Assembly: GCA_016584305.1 (NCBI GenBank)
Contig: JACEEZ010019081.1
Location: 727,001-791,000 of the forward strand
Reading direction: 5' to 3'
DNA length: 64,000 bases
From: Chionoecetes opilio
Taxonomy: Eukaryota; Arthropoda; Malacostraca; Decapoda; Majidae
Position 1 is the first letter of the stretch. The number at the start of each line of letters is the position of its first letter. Positions 31,023 through 60,876 of this stretch are shown here, piece after piece. The notes below the pieces were generated by a model. It saw only the letters and a program-made list of their open reading frames with translations. It was not told where the DNA came from and did not search any database. The position numbers were made by a program, and so were the translations under genes.

Positions 31023-31599
31023 GCTTCTCTCAGCCACGCTCTCTATCACTCTTGAAGTGTTATATGACAGATGGTATCTGGTCCCCCATTTTGCAAAAGG
31101 TACTAGTCACAAAAGGGTGCTAGCTGTCAGATGCGCATGGATAGTTTGCTGAACTACAGCCAGCATTCTCTCTCTCTGAGCCACTTTATGCCTTGATGTC
31201 CTCGGCATGGTGGTGGAGGAGGTAGAGAGCGTGAGGTAGATCAATCCTGCGCTGAATAAATGGTAAATGGTCTGGAGGGAGCAGGAATGGTGGAAGACTG
31301 AGAAACGAGCAGCGACACCCGGCTTCTCCCTCTACTCCCTCACTACTGAGGCCTTGAGACGACTCTCTGTCTCACGGAGAGGGACTGAGAGGTGCCAGTT
31401 TGCCTATGCCAGTGAATATCATAAAAAAAATATTGTACAGATATTTTTCGGGGGGGGAGGAGAGAAAATCAGCCATAACTCTTTCATTTTTTCTGCTTTC
31501 TTTAAAACAATTAGTCACAAGCTTGCTCAAGTGTTAAACAACGCATGAATTTTTTTCTTTGAATATTTTGATTTTTTTCGGAAATATTCGTGTGACGCT

Positions 31600-31985
31600 C
31601 CCCTTAACTTTTATTGATTCTAAGAAACATTCTCTATGAAATTCCGTCGCAAATCACTACTTTTGGAGATATAAGACGTTTTTAATAGGAAGGTGTATAT
31701 GAGATATGAAAATGAAACTAACCTAACCCCACCTTTAGACTCACTAATCTAACCTAGCCTATTCCCACGCTTTAACCTCCTAACTAAAGCCAAATCTGCA
31801 TTAAAAACGTGTCCGCGGCAAGGGAACAACAGAGGCGATGCATGTCACAAGAGGAAGAAGAGTGTGGCTGACGTAAACACTCGTCTCTCGCCTCCCTATA
31901 AACAACATGTCATTATCTCCAAAAGTAATGATTTGCGACGGAAGCTCATTGAGAGAATGTTTCCTAGAATCCAATAAGGTAAACA
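31600..31985. repeat. imperfect inverted repeat (foldback relic)
   Basis: A segment around 31612-31700 with ATTCTAAGAAACATTCTCT and CCGTCGCAAATCACTACTTT is inverted at about 31885-31985 (AAAGTAATGATTTGCGACGG, then AGAGAATGTTTCCTAGAAT). Arms are roughly 90 bp at perhaps 80% identity, with a 190-bp spacer. Confidence 0.65.
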
Positions 31986-32085
31986 GAAACCATACTCCCG
32001 CGTAGGGAATTTCGTTCCTAGTGTAAAATAATACCATATAAACCCTGGACAAAGAGGATAACCTCCTTGACCCTGGATGTCCTAT

Positions 32086-32363
32086 CAGGGGCACCCACAG
32101 AGATATATAGCTACCTGTAGTGGACGCACATATTATATAGGGCCCACTGTTGATGGGTGTGGGTGGCGAGCGAAGCGAGCCTACTCAGTTGGGGGGTCCG
32201 GGGGGGCGCTGTAAGCCCCCCCCCTGAATTTTATTTTGCAGTTTTGATCAATTTTAGGTGCATTTTAGGCCTCATAGAGGCCCCTAGGGGGCCCTTATAG
32301 GGGCCCCACACATGCCTGGAGGCTTACAGTGGACGCACGTGCGTCCGCCTGTGGGCGCCCCTG
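32086..32363. mobile_element. hAT MITE
   Basis: A 278-bp element with ends CAGGGGCACCCACAG and CTGTGGGCGCCCCTG. Flanking 8-mers TGTCCTAT (32078-32085) and TGTCCCAT (32364-32371) match at 7 of 8. The interior has GTGGACGCAC words at both ends and a GC-rich palindromic middle. Confidence 0.8.
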
Positions 32364-32439
32364 TGTCCCATGATGCTATCACAGGCGTGACAGGTGACAC
32401 GGGCGACAGCTGGCGCCTGGCGGGTGACAGCGTGTTGCC

Positions 32440-32690
32440 GTGAGTAAGGGGTGGACGCCTGCCGACGCCAGCAGGGTGGGCAGGTCCAGGGTCATACCCT
32501 ACATGACCCTGACCTATATATATATATACTATATGACCCTGGGCAGGTCAAAGGTGGTGACGTTCAGGGCGGAGTTGAAGTGTAGCACTACACGGTGGGA
32601 GTGGAAGCGTGGACACTGCAGCAGAAAGTGTTCAATGGTTTCTGGGACGTTCCTGCACCATGGGCAGTGAGGGTCAGGGAACAGCCTTAT
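32440..32690 (-). pseudogene. LINE C-terminal zinc-knuckle fragment
   Basis: Minus-strand translation gives HCPWCRNVPETIEHFLLQC followed by a PRFHSHRVVL block. This is a C-X2-C-X8-H-X4-C motif typical of the ORF2 C-terminus of several LINE clades. It is related to the 25524-26130 array. Only the end of the element is present. Confidence 0.7.
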
Positions 32691-32699
32691 TATCAAGTG

Positions 32700-35280
32700 T
32701 CCATTACGGCACTACCTACATGTCAGTTCATCATCACGTGTCCTTTGTTTTGAAAGTCCCGCAGGAGTACACTCAGCCTTAATTGTTCCCACCCCGAGCA
32801 CCGATTACTACGAGACGACATGGCTCTTACCTGGCAGGTGTTAGCAGTGCTGATGACAGGCTGATGGTGCGCGAAATGAGTCAGCCACGAGAGAACCGAA
32901 GGCAGTAAAATGGGGCAGAGCTTGGCCACACATGCCTTCACACTTCGAGTCCTCAACCTCTTCTGAAAGAGTGAGTTCCAAAACTTCCAAAAACTCAAAC
33001 ATGCGTCACTGTAAAATCACTGTTCACTCAGTAACACGTGACACAAACTATACAATTTAGATGAGGTTCCTTGTTGTACTTAATGCAATACTCATGTATC
33101 TATTTTAAAGATGTATTTATCCAATCGTATATAAGAGAGTTTCTCCATTGCTGAGGTGCGCAGTGCGCTGCGCGCTACAATAAAAAAATTGGTTACAAGG
33201 TATGCGTTTAGTCCTAACTATATTACTACTACTGGCATGTGGGTAAAATAGATGGCTTAACGTGCATACCTAGTTCTCTCCTTCAATGTAATAGAGTTAA
33301 AGTGTGCGCCGTCGAGCAATTAACCAAAATGCCTGTAGAATTCGTGTGATGTCAAAGCAGACAAGTAAAAGAAAGGTCAAGACTAGAGTACTGAAGTGGA
33401 ACGGACTGTTTCAAGAAAACAGCTGGGTGTAACCTAACGTGTTAACCCCTATCCCTCAGGAAAGAAAGAGAAAAAAAGCTTCACTAATCAAAACTTTACC
33501 TTAATTGGGAAGGAACCTTTCCAAAAGCTCCGAAACAGACTTAATTTGCATGAGTATAAATGACAGGGTGTAATCTCCATTGCAAGTACGTTTGCATTTT
33601 GTTACGTTTGTAATGTGCTATCATCACAGCTGAAACACAACTTCAGTAAGAAAATCATCACACTCGTGTTAAACAGGCTGTGTTGAAAACTACCTGTAAT
33701 ATTCACGATGCATATTTTTGCATCACATGGCTGTAATCCTCGGAATTTTTCAACACTTTTCATAGAAAAGTGTCAGTGACCTTACTTGTTTTCTTGAAAC
33801 ATCTAAGCTTTGACTCCTCAAGAGGAATACGAGTGACTCTGCTTCACCCTCACACCATTTACAAGTAGCAGTAGTAAAGTGTTGTACAGCGCACTTGACA
33901 ATTTCTCGCAGAGGACATTACTTTTACTGTTGACCTGTATGAGGTGGAAACACTCTATGAAATTAATCCTTTATTTTATACAGTGGTGAGGCTGTGCAGC
34001 TCCTTGCACTTGATGGTTATGAAAGAGTGAACTATAAAAGCCTTCATCTTGATGACTCTTTACATTATGTAACAATTTTCAGAAAGCTTTGTTGAGTGCA
34101 GTGAAACAATGCCAACCCTGAGCACTGGCAACTTATTAATGGCATCAAAGAAAACAGCAGTTAAAAAAGTTAAAGCCTTAAAATTCAATCATACATTCTA
34201 CTTTAGACTCTGAAAACATCAAGGGTTTAATTCATCTATCTATATCCACACAAGCCCCTGTTAAGCTTTATGAACTTTGCTGACTGATGGCTTGACTGAA
34301 GAAAATTTCGTGATCTAAAAATATTCATAAAAAGGAATATCTACAACCACATATACATACCTATAAACTATATCAAGAAAATTCCCTTGCCATCTCCCTC
34401 AGCCACTAGCAATCATCTGCTGCTTGCTCAACTTTTTTTCTAATTCAAACACTGGACTCCCCGCCGTACAGGGAGCCTTTTGGCCTTTCTCTCTCATCAT
34501 GCTTCCAGGTTCAGGGGTTCTCTGCTCCTTCACATTATTGTTCTTGGTAATGATTCTTTGTTCTAAATACTAAAATATCTCAACAAATAGGAAAATTAAC
34601 ATACTATTTACATTTTTAGGGGCAAGAAGTAAAAGTGCATAAAAATGTGACCAATATGTACATACACTATCAGGTTCGATAAGTCAAGATACACGAATAC
34701 CTACAAATTACTTGGGCAAGTGAGTTGTCTATCAATATAATTATGCTCTTAAGTACGAATTTTCAATCATATTGATTGACGTGATATAAAAAAACATTTT
34801 GGCGATATTTTTTTTTTTACCAAACTGCTTATCCTCTTGATAGTGAAACTCCAAAGTATCAGCAATGATTTTAAGACGAGATCAGGGAAAACAAAACATT
34901 GTATTTTTGTGAATAGATCTGAACAATGTACAGTATCACAAGACAATTTGACATGACAGTATTACTTAAGCATTCTGAGTCTTGTTCCACCTGACTTTTA
35001 TATAGAAAATATGTTTGACGACACATGACACTTGGAAAGTTGGCCTGACAATAAATTACCTCGCTTTTAGCTCTATAAAACATGTAAAAATTCTTGAATA
35101 TAAAAAACATAAAATACTATCCAACCAAGAGTGAAAAGATTACGTGAAATGAATAAATAAAGAAAATTAATAGACTGCACATAAAAGAATTTCCTTAATC
35201 AGGAGTGGTGTATAAGTTGGTGTGCACAGTGCCATGGCTGCCCGCCACAGAGCAAGGCAAGCTGGTGCTACACTCAGCCT
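32700..35280. other. Drp1 3' flank / 3' UTR, otherwise featureless
   Basis: This AT-rich stretch follows the Drp1 stop codon on the minus strand. A minus-strand AATAAA is found at about 33968 and ATTAAA near 34226; neither can be assigned as the polyadenylation site with confidence. I see no exon, repeat pair or transposon end. Confidence 0.4.
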
Positions 35281-52196
<16,916 letters not shown>

Positions 52197-52746
52197 CCTC
52201 CCAGTCCTCCTCCTGCAGCAGGACTATCGCCACCCTTGAGCCGCGGCGTTGTGACCTGCGCGCTGATCAGCTGGCGTCTGCTGCCTCGCAATGTTTGTTG
52301 TTTACAACTTTACTTGCCTCTCACAAACCTTTACAGTATCTATCACGAAGAAAAAAGATAAAATATAGTTTAATGCAATGTTATTTAGGTTCGCTTGGTA
52401 AGTAAAAAGGTGTAATAATGCTATATATTGTGTGATGCAAGTCCTTGCGTCATTGGTGAGTGTTTTTCTATTTTTTGTGGTAGGTCCGAGGCAAGGATAT
52501 TAAAAAGACTATCCTTGGTCCGAGGGATATAAAAAACACGCGAACAAAATTCCAGACTGACCACATGCAGTAGAAATAACAGGTAACAGTGAATCATTAT
52601 CTGGTAATTATAAAGAAAGTGGGCAAAATTCGTCATTTATTAATAAATTACCGTACTCAAATTTGCAACTTTCTGCAAGCAATACCGATTTTCGTATTGA
52701 GTTTCTTATTTCGTATAATAGAGGTAAGAGTTGTCTAATTCGAAAT

Positions 52747-52780
<34 letters not shown>

Positions 52781-53608
52781 CAGAATCAGAATGCTTTATT
52801 CCATTATTCCATTAAGAGATGGAGAGAGAGAGAGAGAGAGAGAGAGAATGTTTAATGAATGAGGTGGTTGAAAGCATACTGGAGTCTTGAGAGAATGGAT
52901 GATGTGGTTAGCATGGAATTCGCTACGGTACCTAGAGAGACCGTCTACTACCGTAGGCAGCTTCCTTGGTGGTGACTGGTAAGAAAAGTAGACGGAGTCG
53001 GAAGGACTGTGTGACAGATCATTTTTTAAATAGAATGTGGTATATAAGGAAAGGTATGTGGTTTTGCTTGTTTTTCCTTTATTTTTTTTTTTTTACATGG
53101 GCAGCTGGACATTTGATTTCCTTCCTATCAAGATTAAGATCTGCAAAGTGTCAAAACCTAGTGGATTTGTAAACAAAGCGGAATATGTAAGAATTACGTC
53201 ATATCTTCTTGGGCATATTCTGGTAAGTGTTATGTAGAGATCATCGGTCAGAGTGCTGAATGGTGGAGCCAGTGATGGAAGGTACTGAATTTATAAATGA
53301 GCGTGAGCATCGCACAGTGGTGCAGGCAGTGGAACAAAACTAAGCGGTTAATATTCAGCAGGAGTTGGCGGGCTCCACAGGCCTTACAGCTTACTTTTTC
53401 TCTAATATTTTCGGTTCAGTATATCGTGCAGTAGTTATTCACTTCCGGAAACCAAAAATATAACACATTTTTATATTATTTTTATATAATGATTGCTAGT
53501 AAGTTAGGTTAGATTTATGGTTTGGTTTAGCTTTCATTTGATAATTCTCGACATATGTATTCCCCAGCATCAAGGATTACACCCTTACATGACTGTCCAA
53601 TCAACGTC
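52197..53608. promoter_or_regulatory. divergent Drp1/gdl upstream interval
   Basis: 1.4 kb separate the Drp1 start codon (minus) from the gdl start codon (plus). Both 5' UTRs and promoters must start here or in unrecognised 5' exons. It contains GA arrays at about 52748-52787 and 52820-52848, separated by AATCAGAATCAGAATGCTTT, a phrase reminiscent of retroposon tails. No TATA box or defined initiator can be assigned. Confidence 0.45.
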
Positions 53609-56557
53609 ATGAATGGAGAAAGGTCGAACTCATCAGATACCCAAGAAAGACTTTACAAAATGCTTGAAAAGTTACAGAATTTGGCCAGAGATATACCACC
53701 GTAAGTATTTGATTGATCATCCTTACAACTTTGTAGCATTCCCACTTGTAATTTTGATGAAAATGAAGTATGCCAGGAATCGGGTCTATTGAGTTACTTA
53801 TATCATGGCTTATAAATATACAATGGAACCCCAACTTATGAATGAGTTAGGTTCCGAGAGGTTGTTCGAAAGACTGTTTGTTCGCAAGTCCAACATGTAG
53901 GTACAGTACTATTTAGTATCTTGGTTGAAGTGGTACAGAGTCTGAGGGGTACTGAGTCACAACCATGGTGAACCATTAAGCCATCTCATATTGCTGGACT
54001 ATCCATCTAAGTATTCCCACAATGTTATACAAATTATATGATCCTGTATTTTTGTAGGGCATACAGCAACTTTTTTTAGCTCAAAGAATTGTATGATTTC
54101 AGCAAATTTCAACAGAGGTTGCCATATGACCTCCTCTCTTCACTTGCACACTGTCTGCTGGATAACACCACCTTTGAGATCATGCAGGAGCTGGCCGAGT
54201 TGCAGCACATGACTGAGAAGATCCTCCACAAGCAACATGCGCAGATGGTCAACAAACATAAAAGTGTGTGACAGATGTTTTTCAACTTTCTCAGTCTCCA
54301 TGCTCTACATCTACTGATATAAAGCTTTCTCAGTCTCCATGCTCTACATCTACTGATATAAAGCTGAAGTAGCCTAATCACCAAAAAATAATTATCATTG
54401 TTCTGCCTTTGCCGTGGAACCATACTTTTACATTCAAATATTTTTTTACATGACAATTAGTAAAATGAAAAACCTATAATTGTTTTCTAATTTCACTGGA
54501 ATGTATTCCAAAATCTGTATCATATATTTTATGGAACCAATGAAGGTATATAATCTGAAAATTACAATACACAATGAAAATCTTATCAGTCACATGTTGA
54601 CTCATTTTCACAGCTTTAAATATGTAATACTATATGATTATTTTCCAGCTGAAAAGGACAGTCTAGTCAAGTGCCACAGGGAGGCCTTCACAGCAGCAGA
54701 GTGTCAGGGCAAGCCTCATGTGGTGTCTCGGCTGCCCAGGGTGCACCAGGAGCAGCTCACGGAACTCAACGCCCGTCAGACAGAGGAGACCACCAACACC
54801 CATCTCTTCATCCAAAATGTGCTGGATGAGAAGGTAATCAAGGCATCTATAAGGCTATATAACTGAATTAGCCAACCCTCTTGTGGAACATTCATGTTTT
54901 TTTTGTGATATTCTTTTTCTTGCTCTAGGCCAGCCAGGGAGATCAAAACGACTAGAAATTAGGTACATCAGTGGTATATGAGGGTGAAATGAAATAATTA
55001 TTGTGAGTCAATTATTTCACTCAAATTGTTGCAAGTAGAGGGAGGAGCTAAATTTTGTTGCAAATTTGAGAGGGTGTTTAACACAGTGAAGCTAAAGGTT
55101 AATGTGGCAAAGAGCAAAGTGATAAAATGTTGCAGGGACTGAGGTGTAGGAGATGCTGGTTTAGTTTTGAGTTGTAAAAGATTTGAATAGATAATAATAT
55201 TTCAACCTTTTGGTTTGGATATTAATTTATTAAGGCTGCTAAAGTTTAAGAAAGTTAAGCTTCTATGACCAATAAAAATGTTGGTTGGTAGTCATAAATC
55301 AAGCACTAAATCAGGCGTGGGGAACCATTTTAGTACCAAGGGTCATTTGGATATTCATGACATCATTTGCGGGCCATACAAAACTATCAACTTAAAAATC
55401 AGCCTGCTTTTTTTGGCCGACGAGAACCATACGTGAATTATACGTGTCTGTCCTGTCATCTATGTTTCCTATTCGTCCCGTAATGGACGTGCTTGTCCCT
55501 TAAAATTTATGTTATAAGTATTATGCATGCACTTAATAACAATTTATGTTGGTATGAAAAAAAAAGCTCCAGATTTATTGGATTTCGAGTCGTCTGTGGT
55601 TGCCTTGGCAGGGCCTGACCCAATGGTTTTGTGGGCCTTATACGGCCCGCGGGCCGGACGTTCCCCACCCCTGCACTAAATGATTGCACAGTAATACACA
55701 GGCGAATGTTAGGACCACTGATTGACCTATGTGGCAGCCAGTCACTTCACATCAGGTGTTACATCAGACTTAGCTGAGGAAACATCCCATGCTTAGAACT
55801 GATAATTCTGAGTCTGGAGATATGAAGGTTTTCCCAACACCTCTGTATCACTGTGAAATATCTTGAACCATTCCATTTTTTGTTTCTACACTACGTACTC
55901 TAATAATAAACAAAACAAAATTATGTCAAGACAATAAAAAAATTCCTGTTCAAGAGTTAAAGATGGGGAATCCTCTTAAAGGTTTTGGACAATAACACTT
56001 AGCTCTATAGAGAGTCGAGACTATATACTTTTCTAGCAATAAGTGTTTTCTAAATATTATAATAGAATTAATATTTCGTACATCTATTATTACCACTTCA
56101 TTCTACGAGCGCTTCTATCAAATTCTATCAAAGGTATCGGTATGAACCTTGATTAGCCACCTTATTAACCCCTTGAGACCCAGAACGTAATTTCCATTGT
56201 AATTTGGGTACCATTAAACGATTTTTAGTGAATATAAGCAATATTTTATAGATATGATCTGTTTAGTATCCTTGTCCACTAACTTATTTGGTATATTCAG
56301 TTACTTTTCGTAATTTTATGGCTCGACAACAGACAATTTTTTATAGCAAAGGAAAGATCTGGGTGTGAAGGGGTTAAGTATTACCTTAAGTACCAAGGTC
56401 ATGAGGACTCCTTCTACAGGTGGCAGAGCAGCAGACAACCTTCCAGCAAGCAGGTGTGCCAGGATTCCATGTCACAAGCAACCCCATGGAAATCAAGGTT
56501 CAGATGTATATCATGGGGTTTATTATGAAGATTGGAGAGATAAAGTTTCCTCACTAA
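53609..56557 (+). CDS. gonadal protein gdl / DGCR6 family
   Basis: Exons 53609-53700, 54103-54263, 54649-54833 and 56420-56557 join in phase to 576 nt, or 191 aa, close to fly Gdl and human DGCR6. Family landmarks: QQRLPYDLLSSLAHCLLDNT (about residues 34-53), then FEIMQELAELQHMTEK and the C-terminal block AGVPGFHVTSNPMEIK. The central part is predicted to be helical/coiled coil from its charged heptad-like pattern. ATG 53609 has G at -3. An in-frame ATG at 53555 would add 18 residues but has a poorer context. Cellular role is poorly defined for the family: gdl is known from fly gonad transcripts and DGCR6 from the DiGeorge region. Intron 3 carries a hAT MITE, a TTAA MITE and a LINE scrap. Confidence 0.93.
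55040..55150 (+). pseudogene. tiny LINE RT-downstream fragment
   Basis: The translation contains LKVNVAKSKVIKC, matching the common LINE phrase after the FADD box (L.VN..KSKVM.C). It is about 110 bp and frame-broken outside this block. It is in gdl intron 3. Confidence 0.5.
55312..55673. mobile_element. hAT MITE (CAGGCGTGGGGAAC ends)
   Basis: A 362-bp element with CAGGCGTGGGGAACC at the left and GGACGTTCCCCACCCCTG at the right, and exact 8-bp duplications CACTAAAT (55304-55311 and 55674-55681). The interior contains GCCCGCGGGC. The end sequence is of the widespread GTGGGGAACC hAT type. Confidence 0.9.
56165..56377 (+). mobile_element. TTAA-flanked MITE (piggyBac-like), copy 3
   Basis: TTAACCCCTTGAGACCCAGA to GGTGTGAAGGGGTTAA with both TTAA intact. 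It ends 42 bp before the acceptor of the last gdl exon. Confidence 0.9.
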
Positions 56558-56679
56558 CCTATTTATTTTAAGTCCAGTTCGGTATTGACTGTACTGCTTT
56601 TTATTTATGAGTGTAGGTATAATATTTATTTTTGTATGTAATAATTATATGTTTATCAAGCAGAAATGTTTCACTATCC

Positions 56680-56830
56680 CAGGTGTGTGTGTGTGTGTGT
56701 GTGTATTTAGGCCTAGGTGTAGCATACAAGGCTTGAGCTAAACTCATGTAGTCCTGTCTCCATATCTATATCAAGTTCTTTCCTTAAATTGATGTACACT
56801 TTTTACCTCTATCTTCTCTTCTTGTAGTCC
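56680..56830 (+). repeat. decapod-type dispersed repeat next to (GT)n
   Basis: After a GT run, the sequence GTATTTAGGCCTAGGTGTAG and a following GTAGTCCTGTCTCCATATCT block resemble a repeat I remember from decapod microsatellite flanks. There is a single copy here; the call is from memory. Confidence 0.35.
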
Positions 56831-57436
56831 ATTCTGGGAATTTGTACTTTTATGGGGGAAATAATGTGTAATAGAGTCGGGTAGGTTACAACTAACTTTA
56901 TAGGTTCCAGTGGCAGGTCCTTGTTCTTAAGAATATTAATTCATTTTATCTCGCATACATTGAAAAATAATTTTATGTATTGAGGGTAATTTGTTTCAGG
57001 TCCATAACCAAGACCAAAGTTGCCAACCGACACAATCGTAAAATATAAATGTAAACATAATTGAAATTATATCATAAACTCACTGAGTGCCTACCTGTTT
57101 ATTAGAAATAAGATTAGTGACAAAATTTGTGAACCAAAGAAAGTTTGGCATGCACGCAGGAAAGAAGGGAGAGGAGGATGGAATTATGAAGAGGTGGAAG
57201 AAGCGTCATTGACCCAGGCGTCTGGTGACCCTCCTGTAGGATCACCGGTTATTAATTGCAGATACTTTCTTTACTCACCTCCCTGACCCATTTCCCAATT
57301 TATGATCTCCTTCCCCCAAACAAATACACATCCTTCCTCTGATCTAACCCTACTGCTATAACGTTCCATTCCTTTCCCCTTCCCTCACCGTTTCACTCTT
57401 TCTCTGTGACCCCTCCCCTTCATTATGCTTTGTCAT

Positions 57437-57495
57437 AGTGCCATATGACCTCCGATGTCTGGCACATTTTCCCCTTTTAGCATTAAATCAATCAA
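57437..57495 (+). mobile_element. short retroposon 3' end
   Basis: Same sequence as the 12341-12402 insert (CATATGACCTCCGATGTCTG ... GCATTAAATCAATCAA). It is a 5'-truncated SINE/LINE tail. Confidence 0.6.
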
Positions 57496-57509
57496 CCCTC
57501 CTGTAGGAG

Positions 57510-58044
57510 CAGCGGTTCTTAGCCTGTGGGGCACGGCCGCTTAGGGGGACGTGAGCCAAGAGATAAAAAGGAAGAACTGTCAAGTATTTAACTTGAAGTT
57601 ATCACGTAAGATGCCTTCGCTTTAACATGAAGATGATGATGATGATGAAGTTCGCTCGCGAGGATGAGCGAAGAAAGTCTATACGGAGGCGCAATAGTGT
57701 CTGAAAAAACTCTGCGGTGATGCCTTGGCACATTTCACTAACTCCCTAGACTGTACTGGACACTGCCGTAATCTAACTAAATCTGCCGGGTTACTGGGTA
57801 TAATATGCAAGGTGTTAATGAATAATTATGTGCACAATGAAAGGGGAAAAAAAAAATCCAGTCTTTCTTTCTGATCCAGGATTATTTTAAAATATCTTTG
57901 TTGAATAAGTGAAAGGGGGGGTGGAGGAGGCAAGGATCAACTACTAAAGCCTTCAGCAGTTGCCTACTACAACTACTAAAGCTTTAGTAGTCGCCCCCCT
58001 TTAGTCTAAAGGGGGCGTGTTGGTAAAAAGGTTAAGAAACACTG
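57510..58044. mobile_element. hAT element (CAGCGGTTCTTAGCCT ends)
   Basis: A 535-bp element with left end CAGCGGTTCTTAGCCTGTGG and right end AAAAAGGTTAAGAAACACTG. Flanking 8-mers TGTAGGAG and TGTTGGAG match at 7 of 8. The ends are of the CAG.GGTTCT.A.CCT hAT type. No ORF. Confidence 0.8.
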
Positions 58045-60868
58045 TGTTGGAGGCTAAGAAGTTAAAGGTCGTCTGCAGTTGGCGATAATAACTTATCATA
58101 ATGGATTACCTATTAAAAAAATAGACCCATTTGTGCCTGCAATAAGAAAATATCTGAGCTACAAAGTATCACAATAAGGGACCTTGACCTTGTAACACTG
58201 TGCCCAAACAGAAGAGCTAGCTGCAATCAATGTATTTTCCCTGTAATGGCCCACACCTCAGAGACATAGAAATTGATGAAGTTCGAAAAAGGAAAGCCGA
58301 GATGTGACTATAGGTGGATATGCTGGGAAGCATCTAAGATATAAGAAAAAAAAAAAAAAAAGTTAATACGTAATAAAGATTAATGATAACATAGAGTAAA
58401 AGCAGTGGACTATCCATAGCAAAATAGACATAATATGGACAAGAATGTAAAAAAATGAATAACATAGGCTATATAACAAATAGGGCGAGAATATCTAGGG
58501 TAACAAATAGGGCTGAAAATATATCAGTAGGGCGAGAGCAGAGACTCCTGATGTCAGGGTTTTATCAGCAAATACAGGGATCTACTGAGTGCAAAGAGCA
58601 AACAAGAGGCAGAATTTTTGGAATAGATATATGACATTTCCCGATTCATAGTAGCTAAAAATAATGGAGAAGTAAGCTTGGGAGAAGTTTGTCCTGAGGG
58701 AATTGATCTGGTCCGATGTAGCTAATGATATTGATAAGTCACACCGGATATCATATTTATATAATGAACATAATTAGTTTGGTAGTGTCTGACACTGTGA
58801 TTAATCAGTAGGATATAAGGTGTCAGCAATGAAATACGCCTGACTGAAATTGCACTGAAAACGATGATAGCCATTTGATCGGTATTCGCTCTTCCTTATC
58901 ATACTCGCATTCAGACATTAAACGCCAACATCTGCAAAAATACAAGCTTTCAACAAGCGGTTCATCTGTTTTATATAATCACGAATTTCATATAAGTTTT
59001 ATGAAATCTATCAATAACTGTCATTACTTCTTTATTTGCTTACCCTGCGAGCAAAGCGCATCCCGTATACCACCCGCTTGTTTTATGAAGCCATCTGAAG
59101 CCAACACTTTGAGACAATGAATTTGTTTGTAAAATTCAACAAAATAATTATCTTTGCTCTCATGGACTTTGAGGTAAGAAAGGTAAGCTACCTAATGTAA
59201 TCATAGCCTACTTAGGACTCGATATTAAGCAAAGAAAGGAAAAGTTACGTGTCTTGGCATAAATACTGACTACTTTCATTTCCTGAGAATGCTGCCTTGA
59301 GAGTATTTTTCCTTTTGTTGAATAAATTAAGATTTAGAACCATTAGTGACTCCTATCACTTTCCATTTCCACCTTGCAGATATCCCACCTGCATTACTGC
59401 TTACCCTCCACTTTCGTCTACCTGCGCATTCTACCTGAATTCAGCGGATCTCAACATACTACGATGCAGTTTTGTAACGTCACTGTTTGAGTAAAACTTA
59501 TAATACTCTCACTTTCCTCTGTCCTTGCTGCCCTATGCGGAACGGTTGCCTGGAAAGCGTGCCAGTCATGTCAAGGTTACAGCGGCCTCCTCCTCACTAC
59601 TGCCCTCAATGCCTACAAATCCAGCTTGCTCTGTAATGTTCCGTATCTGACTGCTAAGTAGGTATATTTGACAACCGAAATCCACTACAATGAACACATG
59701 CTATAATGATTACCTATTTGCACTTGAGTAGAGAGCACAGGCGTTCCCTAACCGGAGCTTTCACTTACGCGACCTTCACCTCCCAAAATATCCGGAGCAG
59801 CCATACCGGCACCACACTTCGCTGCCTCCACACGTTACGCCTCTTTCCCTGTGTTGGTCAAGTTTAAACCGCGGGACAGTTTGCGCCGTGGCCCAATTAC
59901 ATACTAATATCATGGACAGGAAGATAATGTCGTAGCAATGATAACAAGCTTTTCTTTCAAGAGTCCCTGAAGTGATATCGTGATACTAGTTGAAAAATTG
60001 TGGTTTAACTGACATAACCAATAACGAATGGGCGCATTTAATCTTCTGAATATATGATTAAGCAAAGACTTATTTACATTTGTTACAGTACTGTACAGGA
60101 AAATGTAAGATCTTTGGTGAGCCATGTGGGTAAATCTTCGGCTTTCGGTTGAGCCATAAACTATATGAGGACACTGTGAAATCAATGTACTACTATCGTT
60201 AACAACGAAATGATAAATAACCCAAACGCATGCAAGAACCAGTTATATGCCAACTTGCAATTATTGAACCAGCTTACATACGAGTTGGTAAGCTCCTATA
60301 GGGCATGCTGTTACTACGTACGTGAGGAAGAAAATTACGAGTTGCTGTAAGGAGCGATTTTGGGCGATTTACAAGGAATCTTATTAATTCTGAATACGTG
60401 TTTCAGTTATTCTGTTATTCATATTCTGTTTATGAATACTGATGCTGAGGAAAAAGAAGCGCTAAGGTGAGCGACAGCTAGTACAACGAGTATACCTATT
60501 TCTGTTGCTAGAGGCTCTGCTTGCTGATGTGATATAACATGATGGTAACTCCGCAAACTGAATACATTTTCTTCGTCTGGCATTCGTCGAGGTCACAATG
60601 TGCTGCTGCCTCCTCACAGACACGAGTAATAATAAGTGCCATTCTTCACTGATATATGCATGATTTTGCCGCCAGATATCGTTTTTGGTAGAAATCAATT
60701 ATTCCATTACTAATCTTTATCTTACAGTAAATCTTGGTCAATTTTAGAATAACTGATATGTTAATCTTCACTGCAAATATTTTGAAATGCAGAAATATGA
60801 AAATGACAAAAAAAATACACCTTCAGTTTATGCTAATATTAAGTAGTTTGCTGGATGTGTGTGTGTGT
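58045..60868. other. intergenic, nothing recognised
   Basis: AT-rich DNA without a supported exon, RNA gene, repeat pair or transposon end. Open frames here are short and have no recognisable motif. Confidence 0.4.
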
Positions 60869-60876
60869 GTCACAGT

